This document shows positions 1-5,449 of a stretch of DNA of 5,449 nucleotides, one piece after another (the stretch's first letter is position 1; every line of letters begins with the position of its first letter). A program made the translations under genes and the position numbers. The notes below the pieces were generated by a model. The model was not told the origin of the DNA. It did not search any database and saw only the letters and a program-made list of their open reading frames with translations. The DNA comes from Bacteroidota bacterium. Its GTDB lineage: Bacteria; Bacteroidota; Bacteroidia; Chitinophagales; LD1. The stretch is from NCBI GenBank assembly GCA_018267355.1, contig JAFDYP010000562.1:1-5449 (forward strand). The letters are read 5' to 3'.

Positions 1-89
1 ATAGCCACAAAGGAATAGATACCTCCAAGTTTAAAATAGAGGTGATCAGTATCAGCAAGATAGAGCAACTGGTAGCCCATTTGTTTTAG
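1..89 (+). CDS. C-terminal tail of an unidentified plus-strand gene (5' end outside window)
   Basis: From position 3 a plus-strand frame reads 28 codons and stops at TAG (87-89). The other two plus frames hit stops within the first 20 bases. The peptide (SHKGIDTSKFKIEVISISK, then IEQLVAHLF) looks like a normal protein end: a beta strand (KIEVISI) followed by an amphipathic helix (KIEQLVAHLF). About half of its third codon positions are G or C, as in genuine genes here. It would converge on the barrel-like gene with 13 bp between the two stops and no visible terminator hairpin. I do not recognise the family. The competing reading is a minus-strand gene starting with ATG at 80-78 (MGYQLLYLADTDH...), which is also open to the window edge. 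I prefer the plus strand on the look of the peptide only. Confidence 0.42.
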   Translation, partial: SHKGIDTSKFKIEVISISKIEQLVAHLF

Positions 90-102
90 GACAAGTGCTG
101 GA

Positions 103-804
103 TTATTTTTTTGCTTTCTTACTTAAGGAAATACGCTTTTTAAATCCAACTACTAGCTCTGGCTGGAAAAGTACGGATGAACCCTTACCTACATTGCCAT
201 AGGGATAATAATACCTGTATCCCTGAACGCCAAAATTAACACCATACGTAAAGAGAAACCCATGAGGCAACTCACGCGTGCCCTGTAGTCCGACTGATCC
301 ATATATAAATGGAGGGTGAAAAAGCATAGTAGAGTAGCTGTACTTTACGATGCTGTAGTATCCTGCTCTCACTGCGATGCCTATCGTATTTCCCTTTTTG
401 CTCCAGAGGTCATACTCAAAGTTTGCACCGGCCTTGAAGAGGTGATAGGAGACATTGATCTGAGGTGTCTCATAGGGGGCAGATGATGCCGTGATCATAG
501 GAGGATTGACTCTCATGAAGTGCACATACTCGTACCCCAGGTCAATGCCTGCCCGCCATTTGTCCCGGCCAAACTGAATAGGCACAGTAACAGGGACATG
601 ATATCCCAGCATCCTGAATTTGAAATCACCTTTGACTGTAGGATTCCCCTGATCGTCTGTAAGTAATACATCCTTTACCGTTGTCCATTGTATGGACGAC
701 CCTGCGCCGGTATTCAATCCTATATAAAGGTTGTTTTCTGTTTGTGCATACAGATCTGCCGAGAGCAGGCATATACCAAGTAGTAGTATGGAAAGTGTTT
801 TCAT
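103..804 (-). CDS. Putative outer-membrane beta-barrel-like exported protein
   Basis: This 233-residue protein starts at ATG (804-802) and ends at TAA. Residues 1-20 form a signal peptide: K2, a hydrophobic core LSILLLGICLL, and a likely signal peptidase I site after LYA-20, leaving Q21 as the mature N-terminus. The mature ~213 residues are rich in Tyr, Phe, Gly and Val with alternating hydrophobic stretches (LYIGLNTGAG, WRAGIDLGYEYVHF, HLFKAGANFEYDL, IGIAVRAGYYSIV, FLFTYGVNFGVQGYRYYYP, FQPELVVGF). That is the pattern and size of an outer-membrane barrel of about eight strands. There is no lipobox Cys. The last 12 residues (KKRISLSKKAKK) are strongly basic instead of ending in an aromatic residue, so the chain does not end like a classical barrel. 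The gene lies 87 bp after scpB on the same strand and has its own possible promoter. Function and ligand are unknown; a periplasmic beta-rich protein is the alternative. Confidence 0.75.
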   Translation of the reverse strand: MKTLSILLLGICLLSADLYAQTENNLYIGLNTGAGSSIQWTTVKDVLLTDDQGNPTVKGDFKFRMLGYHVPVTVPIQFGRDKWRAGIDLGYEYVHFMRVNPPMITASSAPYETPQINVSYHLFKAGANFEYDLWSKKGNTIGIAVRAGYYSIVKYSYSTMLFHPPFIYGSVGLQGTRELPHGFLFTYGVNFGVQGYRYYYPYGNVGKGSSVLFQPELVVGFKKRISLSKKAKK

Positions 805-876
805 GGTAATAATATAAGGTTTATGGATAGCGAAGAAAAAATCCAGCCAGATAACGCGAATCTTAAAATTGTATTG

Positions 877-884
877 CGAAGATA
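877..884 (-). promoter_or_regulatory. Possible Bacteroidota -7 box upstream of the barrel-like gene
   Basis: On the minus strand positions 884 to 877 read TATCTTCG, one mismatch from the Bacteroidota -7 consensus TAnnTTTG. It is followed by CAAT, so the whole reads TAnnTTyGCA, like the boxes before atpG and the large surface gene. It would start transcription near 870, giving a leader of about 65 nt before the ATG at 804. No TTG -33 element is visible at the expected distance, which would fall inside the 3' end of scpB. The call is therefore tentative; read-through from scpB is the alternative. Confidence 0.38.
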
Positions 885-891
885 AAGATGG

Positions 892-1557
892 TTATTCCTC
901 CGTCTCTATGATCTCATCTGAGGCAGGTGTCTCAGGAGATGCAGGTGTTTCTTCGACCTCTGTAGCAGGCATGATGTCAGAGATGAGCTCTGCTTGTGTA
1001 CCGATGGTATTATCATCCTCAGGTGCGATGATGTCTTTCAACTTAGGTAGTTCCTTAGTGCTATTGATACCAAAGTAATCGAGGAAGAGGGGAGTAACGC
1101 GATAGAGCACAGGTTTACCTACCGCATCTTCTACGCGGCCGGCGACTTCTATCAGTTCTTTCTCCAATAGCTTCTGTACAGAGTAGTCAGAGTTGACACC
1201 GCGTATGGCTTCGCACTCAGCCTTTGTGATCGGGCCCTTATAGGCTATGATGGCCAGCGTCTCGATAGCCGCTGTAGAGAGGCGCTTCTTTTCTTTCTGG
1301 CCTATGAGGATAGAGACAGTCTTGTGGTAGGCAGGCTTGGAGAAAAACTGATAGCCGCCACCTATCACCCGCAGGTCAAAGGAGAAGAAGTCATCCTTGT
1401 ACTTATTCTCTATCTCCAGCAATACGCTATCCAGGATGTCCATATTGATCACAGCCTCCGGATCGAGCTTTTTGATACACTCTATCAGGTCAGCCTTGGT
1501 GACTGCTGTGTCACTGCTGAAGATCAGGGCCTCGATATGTTGATGGAGATTCTCCAC
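892..1557 (-). CDS. scpB: Segregation and condensation protein B (ScpB)
   Basis: ScpB is a cytoplasmic dimer of tandem winged-helix domains that binds the kleisin ScpA and, with SMC, forms the bacterial condensin that organises and separates sister chromosomes. The 221-residue product shows the family pattern. A first winged helix lies around residues 3-85 (ENLHQHIEALIFSSD; LRVIGGGYQFFSKP). The hallmark second one begins RLSTAAIETLAIIAYKGPIT (92-111), then EAIRGVNSD (116-124), GKPVLYRVT (147-155), FLDYFGINS (158-166) and ELPKL (169-173). From about 176 a 45-residue tail holds 14 Asp/Glu and no Lys/Arg, with ETPAS occurring twice (203-207, 209-213). The start is GTG (1557-1555): the frame has an upstream stop at 1584-1582 and no ATG between, and ENLHQHIEALIF is the normal family N-terminus. 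No Shine-Dalgarno sequence is visible; a heptamer array fills the leader. scpA is not in the window. atpG lies 62 bp upstream on the same strand, and with no promoter seen between them co-transcription is likely. Confidence 0.95.
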   Translation of the reverse strand: MENLHQHIEALIFSSDTAVTKADLIECIKKLDPEAVINMDILDSVLLEIENKYKDDFFSFDLRVIGGGYQFFSKPAYHKTVSILIGQKEKKRLSTAAIETLAIIAYKGPITKAECEAIRGVNSDYSVQKLLEKELIEVAGRVEDAVGKPVLYRVTPLFLDYFGINSTKELPKLKDIIAPEDDNTIGTQAELISDIMPATEVEETPASPETPASDEIIETEE

Positions 1558-1560
1558 TAC

Positions 1561-1602
1561 AGACGTTAGATATTAGACGTTAGACAATAGACAACAGCCG
1601 AA
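1561..1602. repeat. Degenerate tandem array of six heptamers (plus-strand consensus TTAGACR)
   Basis: Six consecutive 7-bp units fill 1561-1602 without loss of register. The units at 1575-1581 and 1582-1588 fit the consensus exactly. Those at 1568-1574 and 1589-1595 have one mismatch, the first (1561-1567) has two and the last (1596-1602) three. Every central unit carries TAG on the plus strand, and the three from 1568 to 1588 also give TAA on the minus strand. Because 7 is not a multiple of 3, the array puts stops in all six reading frames. It sits between the atpG stop (1620) and the scpB GTG (1557) and so forms the immediate leader of scpB. No hairpin or transcription terminator is evident in it. 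Confidence 0.75.
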
Positions 1603-1619
1603 TGGAATGCGCACTACGA

Positions 1620-2522
1620 TCAACCGTTCTCCTCCAGAGCCGCCGCACCACCTACGATCTCGAGGATCTCCTTGGTGATGGCTGCCTGGCGCTCGCGGTT
1701 ATAGAGGATCTTGAGCGAGCGGATCAGTTCATTCGCGTTATTGGTCGCAGACTCCATGGCCACCATACGTGCACCATGCTCAGAGGCATTGGTGTCCAGC
1801 AGCGCCTTGAAGAATTGCGTATTCAGGATCTTAGGTGCCAGCTCCTCCAGCAGGGTCTGCTTGTCAGGCTGGAAGATATATTCGTTCTTGATCTTGGAAG
1901 AGGTAGTAGTACCTGTTTCTTCCTGCTTCTCTACAGGCAGGAAACGCTCTACCATAAAGTCCTGCGTAGCCGCGTTGATAAACTTGGCATATACCAGTTC
2001 TACTACATCATATTTGGCAGCGAGGAAGTCACTAGTGATCTTGCTAGAAACCTCCTGAGAGCTTTCAAAAGTCACACCGTTCATCAGGTTGACATAGTCA
2101 GTATTGAGCGTGAGGTCAGCAGACCTCTTGAATGCATCATAACCCTTTTTGCCTACAAACATCATCGTCACCTTGCCGGCCTTGCGCTGTGCAGCATAGG
2201 TCGTATTGAGCAGGCGGGTAGCGGCCTTGATCAGGTTTGAGTTAAATCCACCGCAGAGGCCCTTGTCAGAGGTGATCAGTACGATCAGGATATTCTTAGG
2301 CTCCCGCTTTACGTTTACAGCCAGGCCTATGTCCTCGCCCTTGAGCGCGTCCATGATATTACCCAGGATATAGTTTAGCTTCTCTGAGTACGGACGCATC
2401 ATGAGGATGCGGTCCTGGGCGCGCTTCAGCTTAGAGGCTGATACCAGCTTCATCGCCTTGGTGATCTGAGAGGTCGTATTGACACTGGCTATGCGCCCGC
2501 GTACTTCTTTGAGGTTTGCCAT
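1620..2522 (-). CDS. atpG: F1Fo ATP synthase, F1 gamma subunit (AtpG)
   Basis: AtpG is the central rotor stalk of F1: its coiled coil turns inside the alpha3beta3 ring and couples proton flow through Fo to ATP synthesis on the cytoplasmic face of the inner membrane. The product is 300 residues, slightly longer than the usual 285-295. The N-terminal helix carries RIASVNTTSQITKAMKLVSA (10-29) and SKLKRAQD. The Rossmann-like middle contains SDKGLCGGFN (85-94). The C-terminal helix carries SEHGARMVAMESATNNANEL (247-266), and the gamma-subunit signature ITKEILEIVGGAAA lies at 282-295. A Thr/Ser/Glu-rich segment (KQEETGTTTSSK, 199-210) looks like a flexible surface insertion. It starts at ATG (2522-2520) and stops at TGA (1622-1620). 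The start has no Shine-Dalgarno sequence but an A/T-rich leader, as is usual in Bacteroidota. Unusually, atpA is not directly upstream: a 359-bp divergent promoter region is there instead, so atpG heads its own transcript, probably followed by scpB. Confidence 0.97.
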   Translation of the reverse strand: MANLKEVRGRIASVNTTSQITKAMKLVSASKLKRAQDRILMMRPYSEKLNYILGNIMDALKGEDIGLAVNVKREPKNILIVLITSDKGLCGGFNSNLIKAATRLLNTTYAAQRKAGKVTMMFVGKKGYDAFKRSADLTLNTDYVNLMNGVTFESSQEVSSKITSDFLAAKYDVVELVYAKFINAATQDFMVERFLPVEKQEETGTTTSSKIKNEYIFQPDKQTLLEELAPKILNTQFFKALLDTNASEHGARMVAMESATNNANELIRSLKILYNRERQAAITKEILEIVGGAAALEENG

Positions 2523-2541
2523 TTGTTAATAATTGCGGCTG

Positions 2542-2571
2542 CAAAAATAGGATAATCTGCCACTTGTCAAA
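2542..2571 (-). promoter_or_regulatory. Bacteroidota-type promoter of atpG
   Basis: Read on the minus strand, positions 2571-2568 are TTTG (-33 element) and 2549-2542 are TATTTTTG, a perfect match to the -7 consensus TAnnTTTG of the Bacteroidota primary sigma factor. The spacer is 18 bp, close to the usual spacing. The predicted transcription start is near 2535, giving a leader of about 13 nt to the ATG at 2522, which is short but possible. This promoter would serve atpG and probably scpB. Confidence 0.65.
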
Positions 2572-2833
2572 AGGACTTTTCGCGTAGAAAATCAGACTAC
2601 TACCAGTCGTTTGGCTGAAAAAGCCTGACCAAATACAATGAACTGACCAACAAACAAGTACAACATACAACTGTCTCAATGTGTTTGTCACAGAACTGTA
2701 AATCGTTTTGGACCTAAACAGGTAAGCGAAAGGTTCAATTATAACAGTTTCCACTTTGATAGAAATATCAGCTAACCAAATCTGAAGAGGTAAGATTTTA
2801 TAAATCCTTCCCCTTTCGCTTTATTCTCCGGCC

Positions 2834-2841
2834 TACATTTG
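2834..2841 (+). promoter_or_regulatory. Bacteroidota-type -7 box of the surface-protein gene
   Basis: TACATTTG at 2834-2841 fits TAnnTTTG exactly and is followed by CA, as in the other two boxes here. Transcription would begin near 2848, giving a leader of about 34 nt to the ATG at 2882. No clear TTG lies 18-22 bp upstream; that region is pyrimidine-rich (2806-2817), so the -33 element is weak or absent and an activator may be needed. The leader has no Shine-Dalgarno sequence and is A-rich just before the start codon, as is common in this phylum. Confidence 0.5.
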
Positions 2842-2881
2842 CATCAGAAATTATTTCAGAAACACATCAAAAACAATAACT

Positions 2882-5449
2882 ATGAGAAATCATTCCTACC
2901 AAGGCAGGCGCGGCCCGGTCCACAGTTGGCTGACCGCACTGCTGCTGCTGGTATTTACTGCCGGGTATGCCAGTACGCTGACCGTCACTCCGGCTGTCAC
3001 CGGTACCTGTACCGGCAATGATGCATCAGTCACTTTTACACTGACTGGTGGTAATCCGGGCACGCACTATTACAATCTTTCGGGTCCGGGGTATTACCCG
3101 TCACAGACGTCTCCGGTCTTTTCAGGCCTGGCGCCGGGCAATTATAACATCTATGTATACGGCCCAGGCGACTCGGCCTTTGCCAGTTTTGCCATAGGCA
3201 GCAGGATCAGTATCAATCCAATGCCGACTAATACTACCTGCCCGCTCAATCAGGGCGCCATTACGACGTCCGTCTCTGGTGGCACTGGCCCCTATACCTA
3301 TGCATGGAGTAACGGCGCCGGCAATGTGAGCTCTCTCTCCGGCCTCGCAGGCGGCTCCTACTATCTGACGGTGACAGATGCTACTGGCTGTACCGCTGCT
3401 ACTGACTCTATAGATATATACGCCCCTAGCTCGCTGGCAGTAGGCATCACGTCCAGCGGCCCTACGTGCAATCCTATGCTTACAGCATTGGCTACAGGTG
3501 GTACAGGCAGCTCATCTTACCATTGGAGTAACGGTAGCAACAGCGCCAGCGTGAGCAACCTACCTAATAGCACCCTCTACACCGTGACCGCTACAGATGG
3601 GAATGGGTGTACAGCTGCCGCCTCGCAGTACATCGGCTATACTACGCTCTACATAGATAGCGCCAATGGCGGCTCCGCTACTATACAATATCCTGGCTGC
3701 ACAGGCAGTACCGGCACTATCACTATACATATCAGGACAGGACAGGCACCTTACTCCTGGCATTGGAGCGGTTCTGCATCTACTGATAGTATCGCCTCAG
3801 GCCTGGCTACAGGATCCTATAGTGTCACTGTGACAGATGCCAATGGCTGCACGGGTTCGGGATATTATAATATCTACACCGGCAATGGTATCTCTACCTA
3901 CATATATCCTGTCAACAATGCTACCTGTGGCGCTTCTGATGGCTCGCTGCAGGCCTATGCCTATGGTGGCTCATCTGTCTACACTTATGCCTGGTCTGCA
4001 GGCTCCAGCACGACGGCTATAGCCAGCAGCTTGGGGGCAGGTACCTACACAGTGACAGCTACAGACCAGAATGGCTGCAGCGCCACAGCATCGTACGCCC
4101 TGCAGGCGCAGGCAGCATACAGTGTCAGTGCTACTGCTACGCCTACTTCATGCGATACGTCTCTGTACACCGGTACGGCCACAGCTATCATATCAGGATC
4201 TGGTGGCACTGCACCATTCACCTATGTATGGCATGCATTGTTTTCTACCAGTCCTGTTGTACTGGGCACAGGACAAACCATATCAGGTTTGCCGGCCAAC
4301 ACTTTTGCTGTGGTCAATGTGACAGATGCCAATGGATGCATACCGCAGCCCAATGGAAGCAATGATAGCGTATATATCCAGATAGATCCTAACTGCTATG
4401 ACCACATCACCGGCTACATCTACACCGATGCGAATAGCAACTGTACCAGGGATGCAGGTGAGCTATCTGTCGGTAGCGCCTATGCTATGATCACTGCTGG
4501 CAATGGCAGCGTTTCTTACGCGAGTACTGATACCAGCGGATTCTATGACGCGATAGTACTGCCAGGTACATATACTATCACACTCCGTATGCCAAACGAC
4601 TCTGGCTGCGCTACCAGCAGCTGTACTTCGAGCCACACCGCATCTCTGACATCATCAGGACAGACCTCGTCAGGCAATGATTTTGCGATAGATCCCGGTG
4701 CGCAGGCTTACAACCTGGGCGTACATGCAGGCTGCGGCACCTCTATACCCGGCTCTACCAAGGACTACTGGGTGTACTACTACAATACCGGACAGGCCAG
4801 CGCACCTGGTACTGTAGTGAGCTTCGTGCATGACCCTAATCTGACACTCGTATCGTCCAATCCTGCCTATACCAGCTATGACAACGCGACCCACACTGTG
4901 ACCTGGAATGTAGGCAACCTGAGCCCAGGCGCTAACTGGCAGCGCGTGGAGATGATCTTCAATGTGCCTAATACCCTCACGCTCGGATCATACCTGGCCT
5001 GCACTGCGCAGATAGCGCCCACAGCCGGCGACTGCAACACGTCTGACAATACCGAAGGCATCTATGATGAGGTAGTAGGCTCCCATGATCCTAATGACAA
5101 GGCAGTCTACCCTGCAGGCCCTCTGGCAGAGGGAGATAATATACTGCACTACACTGTACGCTTCCAGAATGACGGCAATGCACCTGCCTACCTCGTAGTA
5201 GTACAGGACACACTATCTCCATACGTAGATCCGGCATCTGTAGTGCCCGGTGCTTCCAGCCATCCTTATAAGTTCTCTCTATCCGGTAACGGTCTGCTCA
5301 CTTTCCGGTTTGAGAATATCAATCTGCCGGATAGCGTACATGATGAGCCAAATAGCAAAGGATTTGTAAACTACACTGTGCATACCAGGCCTAACCTGCC
5401 GCTGGGCACCGAGGTAAAGAATACAGCTTACATCTATTTTGACTACAAC
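2882..5449 (+). CDS. Large secreted SprB-repeat surface protein, probably a T9SS substrate (3' end outside window)
   Basis: One frame stays open from ATG 2882 to the window edge (856 codons, no stop reached). Residues 1-30 are a signal peptide: R2, R9, R10, a core WLTALLLLVFTAG, and likely cleavage after GYA-30. Residues 31-112 look like a degenerate SprB-type repeat with a single Cys (C43). Residues ~115-502 carry five SprB-like repeats (GGTGPYTYAWSNG ... L..GSY.LTVTDATGC). Residues 509-604 resemble an SdrD-B/prealbumin-like domain (ITGYIYTDANSNCTRDAGE). Residues ~607-733 are an Ig/DUF11-like beta domain. Residues 735-856 match the DUF7619 type (SHDPNDK 734-740; FQNDGNAPAY 761-770; VQDTLSPYVDP 774-784; FRFENINLPDS 808-818; NTAYIYFDYN 847-856). 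In Bacteroidota this last domain is usually followed by a type IX secretion sorting domain, which would lie just past the window. SprB of Flavobacterium is a gliding adhesin; adhesion or matrix binding here is inference. The gene diverges from atpG. Confidence 0.9.
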   Translation, partial: MRNHSYQGRRGPVHSWLTALLLLVFTAGYASTLTVTPAVTGTCTGNDASVTFTLTGGNPGTHYYNLSGPGYYPSQTSPVFSGLAPGNYNIYVYGPGDSAFASFAIGSRISINPMPTNTTCPLNQGAITTSVSGGTGPYTYAWSNGAGNVSSLSGLAGGSYYLTVTDATGCTAATDSIDIYAPSSLAVGITSSGPTCNPMLTALATGGTGSSSYHWSNGSNSASVSNLPNSTLYTVTATDGNGCTAAASQYIGYTTLYIDSANGGSATIQYPGCTGSTGTITIHIRTGQAPYSWHWSGSASTDSIASGLATGSYSVTVTDANGCTGSGYYNIYTGNGISTYIYPVNNATCGASDGSLQAYAYGGSSVYTYAWSAGSSTTAIASSLGAGTYTVTATDQNGCSATASYALQAQAAYSVSATATPTSCDTSLYTGTATAIISGSGGTAPFTYVWHALFSTSPVVLGTGQTISGLPANTFAVVNVTDANGCIPQPNGSNDSVYIQIDPNCYDHITGYIYTDANSNCTRDAGELSVGSAYAMITAGNGSVSYASTDTSGFYDAIVLPGTYTITLRMPNDSGCATSSCTSSHTASLTSSGQTSSGNDFAIDPGAQAYNLGVHAGCGTSIPGSTKDYWVYYYNTGQASAPGTVVSFVHDPNLTLVSSNPAYTSYDNATHTVTWNVGNLSPGANWQRVEMIFNVPNTLTLGSYLACTAQIAPTAGDCNTSDNTEGIYDEVVGSHDPNDKAVYPAGPLAEGDNILHYTVRFQNDGNAPAYLVVVQDTLSPYVDPASVVPGASSHPYKFSLSGNGLLTFRFENINLPDSVHDEPNSKGFVNYTVHTRPNLPLGTEVKNTAYIYFDYN
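3224..4387 (+). repeat. Five tandem SprB-like protein repeats
   Basis: Five repeats of roughly 73-87 residues span residues ~115-502. Each ends in a T-D-x-x-G-C motif, with the Cys at residues 170, 243, 323, 399 and 486. Each has a second Cys near its start (120, 196, 273, 349, 424), giving one Cys pair per unit, 47-50 residues apart in the first four and 62 in the fifth. A Trp marks the middle of each unit (W142, W215, W295, W371, W450), usually within a Y-x-W-S type motif. The repeats have diverged in protein sequence, but the DNA for the end motif is still close: 17 identical bases in a row start at 3830 and at 4319, and the first ten of them also occur at 3371. The fifth unit is longer and has W-H-A in place of W-S-N-G. 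Confidence 0.85.

Larger units (their letters stand above)
2523..2881. other. Divergent intergenic region between atpG and the surface-protein gene
   Basis: This 359-bp A/T-rich stretch has no convincing gene. It holds the atpG promoter at its left end and the -7 box of the rightward gene at its right end. Between them are a short hairpin (GGCT 2613-2616, loop 2617-2621, AGCC 2622-2625) with no U-tract, a direct repeat CTGACCAA (2625-2632 and 2643-2650, 18 bp apart) with a related CTAACCAA at 2772-2779, and AACTGT twice (2669-2674, 2694-2699). These could be regulator sites, but they are short enough to arise by chance. An open minus-strand frame that enters from atpG (2754-2431) lacks protein-like features. 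Confidence 0.7.

Noticed and set aside
1..80. Minus-strand frame starting with ATG at 80-78, open to the window edge
   Set aside because: Only 26 codons are visible, with no signal peptide or recognised motif. The opposite-strand tail looks more like a real protein end. It is kept as an alternative in the entry for 1-89.
826..890. Possible terminator or repeat between scpB and the barrel-like gene (GCGAAG at 830-835 and 876-881; ATCTT/AAGAT pairing)
   Set aside because: The arms are 5-6 bp with long loops and no U-tract in the required orientation; not supportable.
1602..2240. Long plus-strand open frame of 212 codons opposite atpG
   Set aside because: It lies fully antisense to the certain atpG gene and its translation has no family features; it is a codon-bias shadow.
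38..2281. A 14-base identity (AGAGGTGATCAGTA) at 38-51 and 2268-2281
   Set aside because: It falls in unrelated coding contexts and different frames, with no similarity in the flanks; most likely chance.
2606..2629. Hairpin GGCT-GAAAA-AGCC as a terminator
   Set aside because: The stem is only 4 bp, it has no U-tract, and it lies between divergent promoters where no transcript needs to end.
2431..2754. Minus-strand frame of 107 codons reaching from the intergenic region into atpG
   Set aside because: It overlaps the start of atpG out of frame, has an implausible composition and shows no homology that I recognise.
2839..3021. Plus-strand 60-codon frame at the start of the surface gene
   Set aside because: It overlaps the signal-peptide region in another frame and lacks protein-like features; the frame from 2882 runs 856 codons with clear domains.
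3560..5061. Antisense and out-of-frame short frames inside the surface gene
   Set aside because: They arise from the Ser/Thr/Gly-rich repetitive codons of the main frame; none has domain features or a plausible start region.

Overview
The window looks like chromosomal DNA of a member of the Bacteroidota. Three things point there: promoter -7 boxes of the TAnnTTTG type, start codons without Shine-Dalgarno sequences, and a large exported protein built of SprB-type repeats followed by a C-terminal domain ending in the NTAYIYFDYN motif common in this phylum. I cannot fix the family; a Chitinophagales-like organism is a guess from general resemblance.

Layout from left to right. Positions 1-89 probably hold the last 28 codons of a plus-strand gene. 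It converges, with a 13-bp gap, on a minus-strand gene (103-804) for a small secreted or outer-membrane beta-barrel-like protein. Next, also on the minus strand, come scpB (892-1557, chromosome segregation and condensation) and atpG (1620-2522, gamma subunit of F1 ATP synthase). The 62 bp between atpG and scpB contain a degenerate tandem array of six heptamers. A 359-bp divergent promoter region (2523-2881) carries a good Bacteroidota promoter for atpG and a -7 box for the rightward gene. From 2882 to the end of the window one reading frame stays open for 856 codons. It encodes a signal peptide, five clear SprB-like repeats plus one degenerate one, an SdrD-B/prealbumin-like domain, an Ig/DUF11-like domain and a DUF7619-like domain. 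Its stop codon, and the type IX secretion sorting domain expected there, lie beyond the window.

How the genes work together: atpG and scpB are housekeeping genes of unrelated function that may share the atpG promoter. The barrel-like protein and the SprB-repeat protein are both envelope or surface proteins but are unlinked in transcription. No RNA gene, insertion sequence, CRISPR array, toxin-antitoxin pair or defence system was seen. The more interesting points are the heptamer array occupying the scpB leader, the placement of atpG apart from atpA, and the almost lysine- and glutamate-free composition of the surface protein.
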